Below the pieces are notes generated by a model that made no database searches, was not told where the DNA came from, and saw nothing but the letters and a program-made list of their open reading frames with translations. Positions 13,919 through 24,205 of a stretch of DNA of 64,000 nucleotides are shown here, piece by piece. The position numbers were made by a program, and so were the translations under genes. The DNA lies in the NCBI GenBank assembly GCA_036320915.1, contig JAXBDG010000004.1:2666001-2730000 (forward strand), read 5' to 3'. This DNA comes from Linnemannia elongata (lineage: Eukaryota > Mortierellomycota > Mortierellomycetes > Mortierellales > Mortierellaceae). Numbering within the stretch: the stretch's first letter is position 1; each line of letters starts with the position of its first letter.

Positions 13919-14231
13919 CCCAATGCCCTCGCCTCTTTTTTATTTTCTTTTTTTCACTCTATCACTCACTCACTCACTCACTCACCCACTCTTCCTCCAC
14001 TCAGCGGACCTTCCTTGGTCTCCATACCTCCATACCTCCATACCTCTGCCTGCTGCTCATATTCCTATCATTGATACCTCTCTTAAAAAACCACCTCACT
14101 CTTCCATACCACAGACCACATCATCACTTTCACTCACTTACACACTCACAATATATCCATTTCTTTCATTTTCGGTCATTACTGTCCTTCTCTCTTCCTA
14201 CTTGCACCAATATCAGGCACTTCTCTTCTCT

Positions 14232-14239
14232 TATAAATA
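14232..14239 (+). promoter_or_regulatory. proximal TATA box of the serine-rich gene
   Basis: TATAAATA sits 114 nt upstream of the ATG. It is followed by a CT-rich, G-poor leader up to the start codon, the pattern seen at well-expressed fungal genes (inference). Confidence 0.6.
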
Positions 14240-14345
14240 GCTCTCACCTCCTCTTTCTTCCTTCTCTCCACAAAAACTCCTTTTCTTTCTTTCATTCTTC
14301 CTTCCTTCTTTTTTCTTCCCTCCACAAACAACAAACAAATACACA

Positions 14346-15008
14346 ATGGAGTACTCAAAAATGCCCAATATCCAGACTGCCCTCCCCCATTTCCGCGACT
14401 CCTTCCCCTCCCCTTCCTTCGTTACTCCCTCTTCCCAGAAAACATACATCGCCCCCCTCTCTGCCTCCTCTCTTCAACAATACAACTCTTCCAACAACAA
14501 GCGCAAAGCCATCCACCAAGAAGACGACGATGAGGATGACTACTACCACGAACAAGACTCGAACAAGCGCATGATGATGATGCTGTCTCGCCACAGGGGG
14601 TCCTTCTCTTCTACCCGTCAACGCCAAGAATCCGGTTGCTCTGTTTCTTCGACGAGCTCGTCTTGGTCTTCGTCCTCTTCGTTCTCCAACATCTCGACTG
14701 CTTCCGCCTCCAAGAGTCCTAGCCTTTCGAGCTCGCCTAGTTTGTCCCCTGTCGAGATGGATGAGTCCTCTGGACTGCCAGAGTTCAACCCCCTATGGCA
14801 CTTGTGCGATGCGATCGCCCTGATCTCTGAGCCCACCCCTTCGTCCACACCAGCAAAGAAGCCAACCGTTGCTGCCAAGAGCCCCAAGTCTGAGAACAAC
14901 AGCCCATACGGACTGAAGATTGTCTTCGTCGCCCCCAATTGGTTGGCCGAACACATGGCCAAAGCCAAGAAGGCCGCAGCCATGAAGAGGCTGCACTCCC
15001 TTGCCTAA
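14346..15008 (+). CDS. serine-rich, largely disordered small protein, function unknown
   Basis: Single-exon ORF of 220 aa, not recognised as any family. The ATG follows a CT-rich leader and a proximal TATA box, and an AATAAA lies 324 nt past the stop, so it looks like a real transcription unit. The N-terminal third is Ser/Pro/Gln-rich, followed by an acidic stretch (around residues 58-68), a run of Met (75-78), a long Ser-rich region (about 82-135), and a better ordered C-terminus with aromatic and hydrophobic residues (near FNPLWHLCDAIALI and GLKIVFVAPNWLAEHM) ending in a basic segment. The C-terminal part is the likely conserved module. It stands alone in a 13-kb gene-poor block, which would suit a tightly regulated gene. 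Third-position C/G preference supports coding. Confidence 0.8.
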   Translation: MEYSKMPNIQTALPHFRDSFPSPSFVTPSSQKTYIAPLSASSLQQYNSSNNKRKAIHQEDDDEDDYYHEQDSNKRMMMMLSRHRGSFSSTRQRQESGCSVSSTSSSWSSSSSFSNISTASASKSPSLSSSPSLSPVEMDESSGLPEFNPLWHLCDAIALISEPTPSSTPAKKPTVAAKSPKSENNSPYGLKIVFVAPNWLAEHMAKAKKAAAMKRLHSLA

Positions 15009-15331
15009 GCAAGCAGCTCTCATTTCCTATTCATTCTCTTTTCTTTTCGAATTGTAACTTTGCTGTTATACTTCTCTGTACATACTTTTTCTCAACTTTT
15101 CTCTCAGTCTAGCTCAACCATTTGTATCAACAAAAAGTGCTTTGCATACCACTCGCGCTCTCTCTCTCTCTCTCCATACCATATCCTCTCTCTTCAAAAC
15201 ATACTTTTTTTCTTTCTTCCGAAGTCATTTCTGCATACCTATCTTCCACACTCAACAAGCACTTCTGTACTTTGCCCTTTTGCGCGTGAACACATCCTCT
15301 CCGCGCACGAGGAAAACAACTAAAAAGACTC

Positions 15332-15337
15332 AATAAA
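15332..15337 (+). terminator. poly(A) signal AATAAA of the serine-rich gene
   Basis: Canonical hexamer 324 nt downstream of the stop codon at 15008, followed by A/T-rich sequence. Confidence 0.5.
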
Positions 15338-15916
15338 CAAAAAATGAAAAATATTTGATCACAAAGGTTTTCCTTTTGCTTACTATGCTTGTTTGTATCT
15401 TTGTTACATAAGGAAAGAAAAAAATATCGAGGAAATAGCTTTTTCTTTATTGTTATGATAATTTTATGAGGGTGAATTGGTGCAACACATGCTTTTGGCT
15501 CAAAACAAAGGAACAAGGACGCAGAGAAAGGGCCGAGTGTGGTAAAGAAAGGGCCGCATAATACATGAACACCGAGTCACTGGTGAGGGATTGGTTACTT
15601 TTTTTTTTGCTATGGCAAAATGGCATAGTGAACAAGGGTATCCATAGATTCCTTTCTATCCCAACACAACAAACAACAACAAAAAACAACAACAGATAGA
15701 CAGGTAGATAGAGAGAACAATAGAAAGAAAAGGACGGAGAAAATAAACAGGTCAGGCATCTATCCACGTTGAGATTCTCTCTCTTGTTTGTTTTCTGCCC
15801 TTTTTTTTGTCTGTCATCCTCCTTCCCCAGATTGTTTTAGGACGTGGAGTATTGTACTCTCTCACCTATAGTCCATCTCCTTTCGAATTGTTTTGAAAAT
15901 ATCCCTATCATACCCT

Positions 15917-15922
<6 letters not shown>

Positions 15923-15965
<43 letters not shown>
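15923..15965. repeat. (CT)n microsatellite
   Basis: About 20 tandem CT dinucleotides on the plus strand. Confidence 0.9.
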
Positions 15966-15968
<3 letters not shown>

Positions 15969-16811
15969 AAAGGCGGCCGAATAGCTAAAGGGGAGAGTGG
16001 GAGAGGAAGGAGAGAGAAAGGAGCAAGAAAGAGGAAGGAGAGTCATGACAAAAGAACAAAAGGGCAACGAAGGAGAGGGAATGAGTAGTTAGAAGAGTGG
16101 ACAGGGGTACTTGATCGATCAGGGCAATGAGGATGTTGTTTTCAGTTCACACACAACCTCGTTTCTATCGAGATGATGCAAATCACCCCTTTAAACATCC
16201 ACTCTCTGTTCTACGCCCATCCCATAGTCGCCATCCTAACTAATAATAAATGAAGTAGGGAAGGGAGGAACCCCATCATCTTCTCGTACTTTTTTCACCC
16301 CTATGTATGTAATAGAGACGACAGACAGCGATGCACGAACATTCCTGAGTCTGTCAGTTGATCCGATATTTTTTTTTTTTTTTTTTTTGCAGGAGAGGGG
16401 TAAACGATAGACACACAGAGAGGGGTACAAAGAAACGAATCGATGGTCGGCATGACAATGAGTCTTATTTTTTTTTTTTTTTGTTATCCCACCCTGCACC
16501 ATTAACTCGTCTTGCTATTTCCACCTTGTTCTCTTTGGCCCCTTTTTTTTTTTTTTTTTGGTTGTTTTGTGTTTGTTGGACCCATGCAACTTGCCTTGCG
16601 TGTATGGATAGATTGGATGGGTTTCAACTCTCTCTTTCATCTCGAAAAAGGAAAGAGGAAAATATGGACGAAACCAAGGAAAAAAAACCAGAGAGATAGA
16701 GAGAGAGAGAGATAGAGAGAGGGAAGGGAGAACAGACCAATGGTGCGTCGGAACGCGCACTGATCCCGTTTCGTTCTCTTTGCGTTCTTCTTTCGGAAGG
16801 TGGGATTGATG

Positions 16812-16858
<47 letters not shown>
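16812..16858. repeat. poly(A) tract, 47 nt
   Basis: The longest homopolymer in the window. Confidence 0.95.
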
Positions 16859-16861
<3 letters not shown>

Positions 16862-17803
16862 GATGCAGAAGGAAGAAAGTATGGATTGATGTGTGGATGG
16901 ATAGGGCAAAGGGACGAACAATAGAGAGAACTCGCATGAGCGACTGTCTATCTGTCTTTTGGATATGATAGAAAAGGTTCATACCGTTCTTGTTCAGATG
17001 GGCAGTGTCGAGTTCCATCATGTTTGTACCTCTGAAAACAATGCACGAGCCCATCCCATTGGTGAACAAAAAAAAGAAAGACTTGTTGAACGGAGAATAA
17101 GAAAATCATAGAGGCAACAGTAAAACGAAGCGTGCACACGCATACAATCGTACACATCCATCCACGGATCAAAAATAAGGACAAAAATGCCAAGGAAAAT
17201 GGAGAAACGTACTATTGCTGTTGTTCACCATTCGCATGCCAACACCAATGCTATTGTCCAAGGATCCGGATGACCTTGACCACCTTCCCTATTCCTCTTA
17301 GCGTTGTTCTTTAATGGACTATCATTTCTTACCATACGCTACCCATTGCTACTAACTCGTACCATTGGTATCTGCTTATCTCTTTGTCACTCGACCACTC
17401 CACTAGTGAAAGCTCTTTGTGTGCCATTTTTGGTTCAAGCACAATGCAGCAGCTCGCATTGGTATGTGTGATAGGAGACGTGGAACAAACAAACGTGTCG
17501 CCTCTTCTTTCTCCATCATCTGAGAGTCTCCTCGCTTTTTTCATTTTTCGACTCGCGCAGTAAGCTCGATTTTCGTAATATCATCTTTCAACTGTCTTTT
17601 CCCCTCCTTCTCACAACTCCCACACCCTTTGGTCTCCCTCTTCTATATCCCCCATCTCTGACGGAGACAACGATACTGCTCTTCACCTTGTCCATGTCCA
17701 AAAAAAACCAGAGCATTTCATTTGTTTCTTGCCTCAGCAGAAAAATGCATGCTACTCCACAAGGCGCATGAACAATGACGGATCGTCATAGTTTTGCCAT
17801 CCA

Positions 17804-17826
17804 GGGGGGGGGGGGGGGGGGGGGGG
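17804..17826. repeat. poly(G) tract, 23 nt
   Basis: Uninterrupted G run, able in principle to form a G-quadruplex on the plus strand. A second G run lies at 63524-63537. Confidence 0.95.
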
Positions 17827-19048
17827 AAGAATAAGAGAGACAACACAACTAACACAGATGGACAATACGGTGCGAGGCATGTTGGATGGGCGAAAGGGGG
17901 CACGATAGGCAAAGCACCTAGACCCAGCCCAGCTGGTCAACCTGTCGCATGGCAAAGACATACCCTCTCCCCTATCATACTATCATACACCCACCCCTTC
18001 GGAGGATAATAGCATGCCCGCTCCTCCCTCTCCACTCTTTTTTTTTTTCAACTGTCTATCTCCTTGAAATGAATGTGGTTTGTCAAGGTTTTCCCTTTCT
18101 GTACTTTTTGGCTCGCATGATTTTTCATTTCTCTGGTGTCTGTTTAGGATGGACGGTGTCTCCTCCTCTCTCCCCTTGATTTTTATTTGTCTTTTTTAAT
18201 TTTACGCGACACCATCTGATATCGGGCATGCATGTCTACCCGGCTTACCAACGCACAAGCAGGAGAGTAGATGGAGAAAGGTTAGTTTAGTGAAAGGAAA
18301 AGAGATTAATCACAGTCCTAACATCAAGACCTCCCAAGACCAAGCTCACCCAAGCCCAAACCCCAAGACCCAAAATCTGACCCACATTTGTATTCAGGGC
18401 TCCCTTCTTTCTGTCCTTTTTTGCTTTGTTTCTTATCTGCATTCATTTTTTGTTTCTTGTCTTTTTCTTCATACATGGATTATCCCATGCAGCACAAGAT
18501 GGAATAGAAACCTTCGAGAGATCGATAGAACGGATAAATAAAAAAAGTGAAATGAAAACTTCGAACCACACTGGGACAGGGGGTCATGTGTGGAAGGCTC
18601 CCGCGACTTAAAGAAACCACAAGGGGGAGGAGGGGAAGACACCAAATTAAAAAAAAAAAAAAAAACTTGTTTGCGAGGGAGGAGTAACTATCACAAAAGG
18701 GTGGAAATTATGAATAACATTGTGGAATGAGAGAATGACATTTTTTGTCGTTGTTTATTCTCCTTTTTTCCTTTCGCTTCTCTCCCCCAGCTCTTTTTTT
18801 TTTTTTTTTTTTTTTTTACACAATGCTCTGACCCTCTCCAATTAAAGTCCGTGGGTCGCTCCTCAAGATGCCAATGAATCGAAAATCAAAAAAAATGAGA
18901 CTACAAAAAAAGTAAACAATAGATACGTATCTGTCCAGCATGACCTTGTCTGTGTGACATTGCATACAAATTGCAATTGGGTTTCCCTCGCAAAAAAATA
19001 AAGTAAGAGAATAGTGAAGGAGGATAGAAAGGGAGAGAGGTAGGTACC

Positions 19049-19052
<4 letters not shown>

Positions 19053-19083
<31 letters not shown>
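19053..19083. repeat. poly(A) tract, 31 nt
   Basis: Uninterrupted A run on the plus strand in the gene-poor block. Confidence 0.95.
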
Positions 19084-19084
<1 letters not shown>

Positions 19085-20159
19085 ATATCGAATGATTTTG
19101 ATTCTCGACAGAAATATCGAGAGCATATTCGAAAGAAGCAAAAAAAAACAAGTACATATGAGAGCCGTGTGAATATGAGTATGTTATGAAGGGGGTGGTG
19201 GGGGTGCAGGAGCCATGTTGGGAAGACGGTCAGGTTAGCGCATATTAGGTTGTTGCATTTTGCTTCTACAGGGGGAAGGGTATGTACTTTCTGGAGGCAG
19301 AAGTGTTTGAGGCAGCGTGCCTGTTATTGAAGGGGTGTCTGGTGCGCGCTGATTAATTGTATTTATGGTTTTTTTTGCTGATGAAACATAACGCGGTGAG
19401 CGAAATGTAATTTATGAGGAACGCGTTGGCCGTTCCTTAAGGACGGAGAAAAAAAAACAAAAAAAAACCTGAGATACACAATCTTATTTTCGTTGTAGAT
19501 ACAAGTCTGTTCTGCGAGAGGTGTACATATACATATGCGCGGCGGGTGTCATCTGGCTGGTAGTTTCCATTTTGCAAGCGAGGCTACTTGAGGCACACTG
19601 ACTTGAAGGTACATCACATTTCAAAAGTGAGCTGAAGTAAGGATCCTTTGTTGTTGTGTTTCGTCTAGGCGGCTGCTTGTCTTTTTGTTTCACGAAGGGC
19701 AACCAGACTCTTGCTGAACGAGATAACCTTTTGACGTCCCGTATAGTTGGAGGAGAGGGCATGGGAGCGTTAATCTTTTAGATACGAGACTATGCTAGTC
19801 CGGACACGTTCTCAGGGTACTGCTCAAGCGCGTGTTCACGGAAAGAAGAGTCAGTAGCAGATTATTAAATAAACAATGAAAGGATAGAGCGAAGAAAGAG
19901 AAAGGATAAAAGTACACGGTCCATGGAATGACGAAGGAAGAAAAATCAAATGAGAAAACATGCAAAAAGACTAAGAGAAAGTATACAGAGACAGAGAGAC
20001 GCCAGTATTTCCGAACGAGAGTACGATTACGAAGAAAAAAGTGACAAAACAGAACCTTTTTACTTGCTTGATAACATTTATTTTCTGTATTTGCTGCCCT
20101 GTTCGCCTTGCTTGCTCTGCGTAGCGATTGGGTTCTATCCGTTACTCTTTATCTTCAGA

Positions 20160-22106
20160 CTATATATCACACCAATTGTCGTCCTCAGACTCATCATCAG
20201 ATCCACTGTCATCTGAAGACAACCCCCTGTCAAAAGAACTGCGTTGAGCTAGCAGATTCTGGTGGATCGGGCTCAGACCAGTCGCACCCTCAAAAACCGC
20301 ACCTGCAGTGCAAAGCCTCCTAAGGTTGGTACCCCAGAGCATCCTGACGGCCACGGTTCCATTATCGCTCGACACTCGCCATACTCGGACAGACCCATCC
20401 CTGCTGGCTGTGATGAACTCTGTTGCTACAACTGGATTCCAAGATAGGCTCGTGATGAAATCATGAAACACACGAAGCGTAACTGCACAAGACCAGTGCT
20501 CGATGTCCCCTTTGGTCGAATGTCGGAGCCAGAGGTGCACAATGTAGTCCACACTGGAGGATGCCAGAAATTGACCGCACGGCGAGTAGGCACAGGCATA
20601 CGCCTCACCCTCCATCTTAAGGTATGGGAGCTTTGCGAACTGGACGCCCTCCAGTTGTGCATGACTCAGATCCGCTTGCCGCAACCAACTTCTCGAGAGA
20701 TCGACGCCTGTCAAGTCGGCTCCTTGGAGCTGAGCAGAATCGAACTGGCCGTAGGAAAGATCGGCGCCAGGGATCTTGATGCCGCGAAGATCTGCACCGT
20801 GGAAGGCAATACCGGCTCTGACCAGGATCGTGATGGCATTGGTAGCGGCGGTGGCGGCACTGGAGTTTGTCTTAGACTGGTCAATGACAGCGCGGAGTTG
20901 TTGTTCAAAGATAGGATCCTGACTGACGCGGTCGCACAGGAACTGGATAATCGACGGCTCCTCGAGCAATCTTCTCTGGTATAAAGGCCCATTGGTATCC
21001 GGCGAGAAGGAAGCCGGGGATGTAATTTCAATTGAGGATTCAAAGTCCTGCTCGTCAACCTTAGCTGGGTTGTAGATGACGCGAGAGAAGAAATACTCCA
21101 GCATAGTACGATGGACAAAGCGGTATTGGTTGCCGGCACGCATCAATGGACTGGCATCGCGGAGCAGCTTGATCTCAGGGTCGGAACCAAAGAACGCCGC
21201 TTTCCAGGAGTCCTTGTCACGTCGATCGATGTATTGGACGATCGGGTTTCCGTCCTGCTCCTGAAAGATTGCCACAGACAGACGCAGCAGGTAGTTGATC
21301 CCGCAGCCAATAAAGTCCTCGTCCACCAGCGAGTTGAATGCCATCAATTGTTCCTTGCTCAATGTGTTCGACTGTAGGCGGAATCGATTTGTCTCCAGCC
21401 ACTGGTCAACAAACATGTCGTAGAGTCCGACTCGAGTGACACGAAGGCTTGATAGGTTTTTGTTCGAGGCGACCAGCCGAGGCAGAGCCTTGAGAGCAAG
21501 CGTGAGGAGGAATGGGTTCTTAACGAGGTCCTTGATATTGGGGATCGTTGTCAACTTGTCCATGTACTCCTTCGCCGACCAGACAGCTTGACCCCGGAAT
21601 AACAGTGCCGTCTGTGGACCTTGTGGGCCTTGTGCATACTGCTCGACGTAGTTTTCGATCTGGTCCTTTGAGAATGGAGCAATGACGGATTCCTGGAAAA
21701 GGTCTTGCGAGTAAGCGGCGTAGCGATTCGTAGGCTGCGGCTTAAAGCGATCGACATACGAGGATCCAAGGAACTGGGTGCGGCAGCTGATGATCATCTT
21801 GGTGTTCCATTGCCCAGGCTGGTTCAGCATGTTGCTTCGGTGTAGATTGGCAAGTTGTTGACTCTCATCGTATCCATCGCAGATGAGAATGACCTGGCGG
21901 TTCTGCTTCATCACCTGGATCTGGTCGTTGTTAAAGCTGTTCGCTTTCAGATGCTTGGCGATCAGGTCCTGGTCTGGGTGGTCGATGGCGGGAAGATTGA
22001 TGAACAATGGGATAGGTCCTCCTTGCATATAGTCGGTCCAGAGTCGATGCTCGAGATGGCGATTGAATGTCGATTTCCCGGACCCAGAGTCGCCTAGGAC
22101 GAGCAT
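20160..22106 (-). CDS. STAND NTPase, C-terminal part: NACHT, pentapeptide repeats, WD40
   Basis: 648 aa from ATG 22106-22104; the frame is open a little further upstream. It opens with a Walker A (GDSGSGKST) within the first 15 residues and a Walker B (VILICDGYDE), followed by NACHT-type helical sequence (STAND P-loop NTPases). Then come pentapeptide repeats (A/D-L-x-x, near ADLRGIKIPGADLS), about two WD40-like repeats (near GQFLASSSVDYIVHLW and GSVRVW) and an acidic tail. It lacks its own N-terminal domain, which is encoded by the preceding ORF in another frame; the two overlap as TGATG. STAND proteins act as ligand-triggered oligomerising switches, often in non-self recognition (family knowledge). 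It was most likely one gene with the upstream ORF, joined by one extra base in a functional copy. It could alternatively be translated by reinitiation, or be a pseudogene or a sequencing error. Confidence 0.85.
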   Translation of the reverse strand: MLVLGDSGSGKSTFNRHLEHRLWTDYMQGGPIPLFINLPAIDHPDQDLIAKHLKANSFNNDQIQVMKQNRQVILICDGYDESQQLANLHRSNMLNQPGQWNTKMIISCRTQFLGSSYVDRFKPQPTNRYAAYSQDLFQESVIAPFSKDQIENYVEQYAQGPQGPQTALLFRGQAVWSAKEYMDKLTTIPNIKDLVKNPFLLTLALKALPRLVASNKNLSSLRVTRVGLYDMFVDQWLETNRFRLQSNTLSKEQLMAFNSLVDEDFIGCGINYLLRLSVAIFQEQDGNPIVQYIDRRDKDSWKAAFFGSDPEIKLLRDASPLMRAGNQYRFVHRTMLEYFFSRVIYNPAKVDEQDFESSIEITSPASFSPDTNGPLYQRRLLEEPSIIQFLCDRVSQDPIFEQQLRAVIDQSKTNSSAATAATNAITILVRAGIAFHGADLRGIKIPGADLSYGQFDSAQLQGADLTGVDLSRSWLRQADLSHAQLEGVQFAKLPYLKMEGEAYACAYSPCGQFLASSSVDYIVHLWLRHSTKGDIEHWSCAVTLRVFHDFITSLSWNPVVATEFITASRDGSVRVWRVSSDNGTVAVRMLWGTNLRRLCTAGAVFEGATGLSPIHQNLLAQRSSFDRGLSSDDSGSDDESEDDNWCDI

Positions 22107-24205
22107 CACTTGACGCTTGTTGCCAGGAACTCCAGCACTTTTTCAAGGAGAGGAAAGGTGTCTTCGTCCTTGGCCCTCAGGCTGGCTTTGGCAAAAGGCT
22201 GGGTGTAGAGTGACAGTCGGCTCTGTTGCAACCTAAGGAATTTGTGCTTGTGGAGATCATATTCAAGAGGAGGGATCTTTTGAACGCGAGCGAGCGTAGG
22301 AGAAGTTACAGGAAGAGGAAGTCGGTTCCTGAGTGGGTAAGGAAGGCGGATGGTGGTGTCTTGGTCCTGATTGAGGTCCTTTAACAAAACAAGAGCGTGG
22401 TCGCCGACAGCCTGGTGAGTGAGGACGCCGAGCTGGCGGATGATGTGTAGCATCCACGTCCTGACGCTCTTATCCTGGCCCCACAGTGGATCGTTCCTGT
22501 ACAGCTCCCCAAAAAGATCAACGGCTTGCAGGCGGACGCTGGTATCCCAGATGTTGTCGGAGGCAATCTCTCCCAGTAGCTGGCAGATACCCCATTGGAA
22601 CAAAGGGTCATGACGACAGGGTGCTTCATAAATAAGTGTGTTGAGATCCTTGAGTCGGCCAGCTTGAGCTAGGGCATACGCGGCACGGATGGCAGTGTAC
22701 CACAGACGCTTCTGGCCAGAGCCGAGCCCTTCCTTCATATTCTCAAGCACGCCTCGGCCACTTTCCATCAGCGAGCAAACACCGTCGTAGACGGTCCCCA
22801 CAACCTCAACGACATCTCCGAGGGCCTCCTGCAGTTTGCCAAGTCCATCGAGGACTGCTCCCAGATCCAGTTTAAACACGGCCGAGACCTTGACCAGACC
22901 ATCCACAACTCCGGTAGAATGTCGGAGAACTGCCTCCAGCGGCGACTCGTTGTTGGGGACATACTGCAGTGCTTGGAACGCATAGCATGCCTGGTACATC
23001 AAGTAAGGATCTGCGCTGGCCTTCAAACCCGACAACACCCCAGATAATGGCTCGTGCTCATCAACTCGATCCAAGTCCTTGACCTTGTGCTCCGCCTTTA
23101 CATCAAGCAATCTCGAGACTGCCAGAGTGAGGTGGAAAGGATGAACTGAGGATTGTTGGTGGGTGTCCTGAAGACGTACTCTGAGGATGCGGAGAATCTT
23201 AACCAGGTCGTCAGGAAGCAGAGCTTCGGAGGGAGCAGACTGGACCAATTGCACCAGGCCTTGAAGCAAATCAACATCCAAAAGCACAGCCTGGTCGAAA
23301 GCTGTGATGGTGCACGATAGCAGTCTTCGATAATTCTCGTTGTCGAGCACTGGTCCGATAAGCACCATCTCCGCTATTTCGGTCGAGGTCTTGGAGGTAC
23401 CTTTTGCAAACTCATCCACCATGCGAGCTCCTAGCCAGCGGAGACGCTCCTGCTCAACAGAGTCCTGCCTCATGGACTTGATCCAGGCAAGTTGAGCAGC
23501 AGTGCCAGAAGACAAGTCCTGCGAGGAATGATTGCTAGGATCACTGTTCTCGGGAATCAAGCCAATGCACAAGGCAAGTTGTGGAGTGGTATCAATGCGG
23601 GAACCAAACTCGGGCAGCGTGCCAAGGATGCCAGTTAGGTTCACATTCTGCGAGAAGACGGCTACGTGAGAATTGACTGGAAGAGCTGATGGCTGGATTG
23701 GATGCAGGCCTATAGACATCAGTGGTGTAGACTGCGTGTTCAATGTCAACGCTGCTGAAGACTGCATGCTTGGTGTTGGCAGTACCAGAGACTTCATGCT
23801 CAATGTCTCCACTGTACTGGGTGCTGACAGTTGAGAGGTGACCAAGTATCGCCTTGGTGCTCTGACTTTGCCCTCTGATCTCGAGGATTGGAAGAGGCTG
23901 GAGATTTTATGCCGTTTGCGTACATGCTGGGAAGAAACAGACTTGTCGTCGGCATCATCGCCAGCGTCGCCGCCTGCTTGGTCAGAAGGAACCAGAGTAC
24001 CCTCGACAACTATCGCTGCAAGGCCATGACCGATGGATCGACCATTGGACGTCGAGGAGGGCTGAATTGCCTCGTTGGCTGCTCTGTCAATGCTGGCAAA
24101 GGCTGAGTTGGTGCCCGACAGGGATGCCGCAGAGCATAGAGTCGCAGTGGACTGAGCGTCGTGTGGTGGGGACTCGGGCGAGGTTGGGTGCGTTTCCATT
24201 GACAT
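22106..24205 (-). CDS. STAND NTPase, N-terminal part: disordered head and ARM-like helical domain
   Basis: 699 aa from ATG 24205-24203. Residues 1 to about 180 are Ser/Thr/Pro-rich and probably disordered. From about 190 to 640 the sequence is a helical, ARM/HEAT-like region (for example around YQACYAFQALQYVP and RAAYALAQAGRLKDLNTL), followed by a linker (near LPYPLRNRLPLP) that in related Mortierella proteins precedes the NACHT domain. The ORF stops with TGA at 22108-22106 right where Walker A should follow, and the next frame supplies it. This is the signature of a -1 indel rather than of two independent genes. No other copy is in the window. Family assignment rests on domain order; ligand and partner are unknown. 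Confidence 0.82.
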   Translation of the reverse strand: MSMETHPTSPESPPHDAQSTATLCSAASLSGTNSAFASIDRAANEAIQPSSTSNGRSIGHGLAAIVVEGTLVPSDQAGGDAGDDADDKSVSSQHVRKRHKISSLFQSSRSEGKVRAPRRYLVTSQLSAPSTVETLSMKSLVLPTPSMQSSAALTLNTQSTPLMSIGLHPIQPSALPVNSHVAVFSQNVNLTGILGTLPEFGSRIDTTPQLALCIGLIPENSDPSNHSSQDLSSGTAAQLAWIKSMRQDSVEQERLRWLGARMVDEFAKGTSKTSTEIAEMVLIGPVLDNENYRRLLSCTITAFDQAVLLDVDLLQGLVQLVQSAPSEALLPDDLVKILRILRVRLQDTHQQSSVHPFHLTLAVSRLLDVKAEHKVKDLDRVDEHEPLSGVLSGLKASADPYLMYQACYAFQALQYVPNNESPLEAVLRHSTGVVDGLVKVSAVFKLDLGAVLDGLGKLQEALGDVVEVVGTVYDGVCSLMESGRGVLENMKEGLGSGQKRLWYTAIRAAYALAQAGRLKDLNTLIYEAPCRHDPLFQWGICQLLGEIASDNIWDTSVRLQAVDLFGELYRNDPLWGQDKSVRTWMLHIIRQLGVLTHQAVGDHALVLLKDLNQDQDTTIRLPYPLRNRLPLPVTSPTLARVQKIPPLEYDLHKHKFLRLQQSRLSLYTQPFAKASLRAKDEDTFPLLEKVLEFLATSVK

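Larger units (their letters stand above)
15009..20159. other. gene-poor interval rich in simple repeats
   Basis: About 5.1 kb with no gene I can support. The first 330 nt are the 3' untranslated region of the serine-rich gene, with AATAAA at 15332. The rest carries a (CT)n run, poly(A), poly(T) and poly(G) tracts and only low-complexity frames. 20160 downward is the STAND gene, whose minus-strand AATAAA (plus-strand TTTATT) is at 20077-20082. Confidence 0.5.

Noticed and set aside
13852..14574. 240-aa plus-strand frame overlapping the serine-rich gene
   Set aside because: A different frame from 14346-15008, driven by CT-rich leader sequence (Ser/Leu/Pro), with no conserved features.
18540..18620. 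tRNA-like T-arm sequence (GGTTCGAAG on the minus strand)
   Set aside because: No matching stem, anticodon arm or acceptor pairing could be built.
8731..19083. Poly(A) tracts as tails of retroposed elements
   Set aside because: Sequences upstream of the different tracts share nothing and no target-site duplications were seen.
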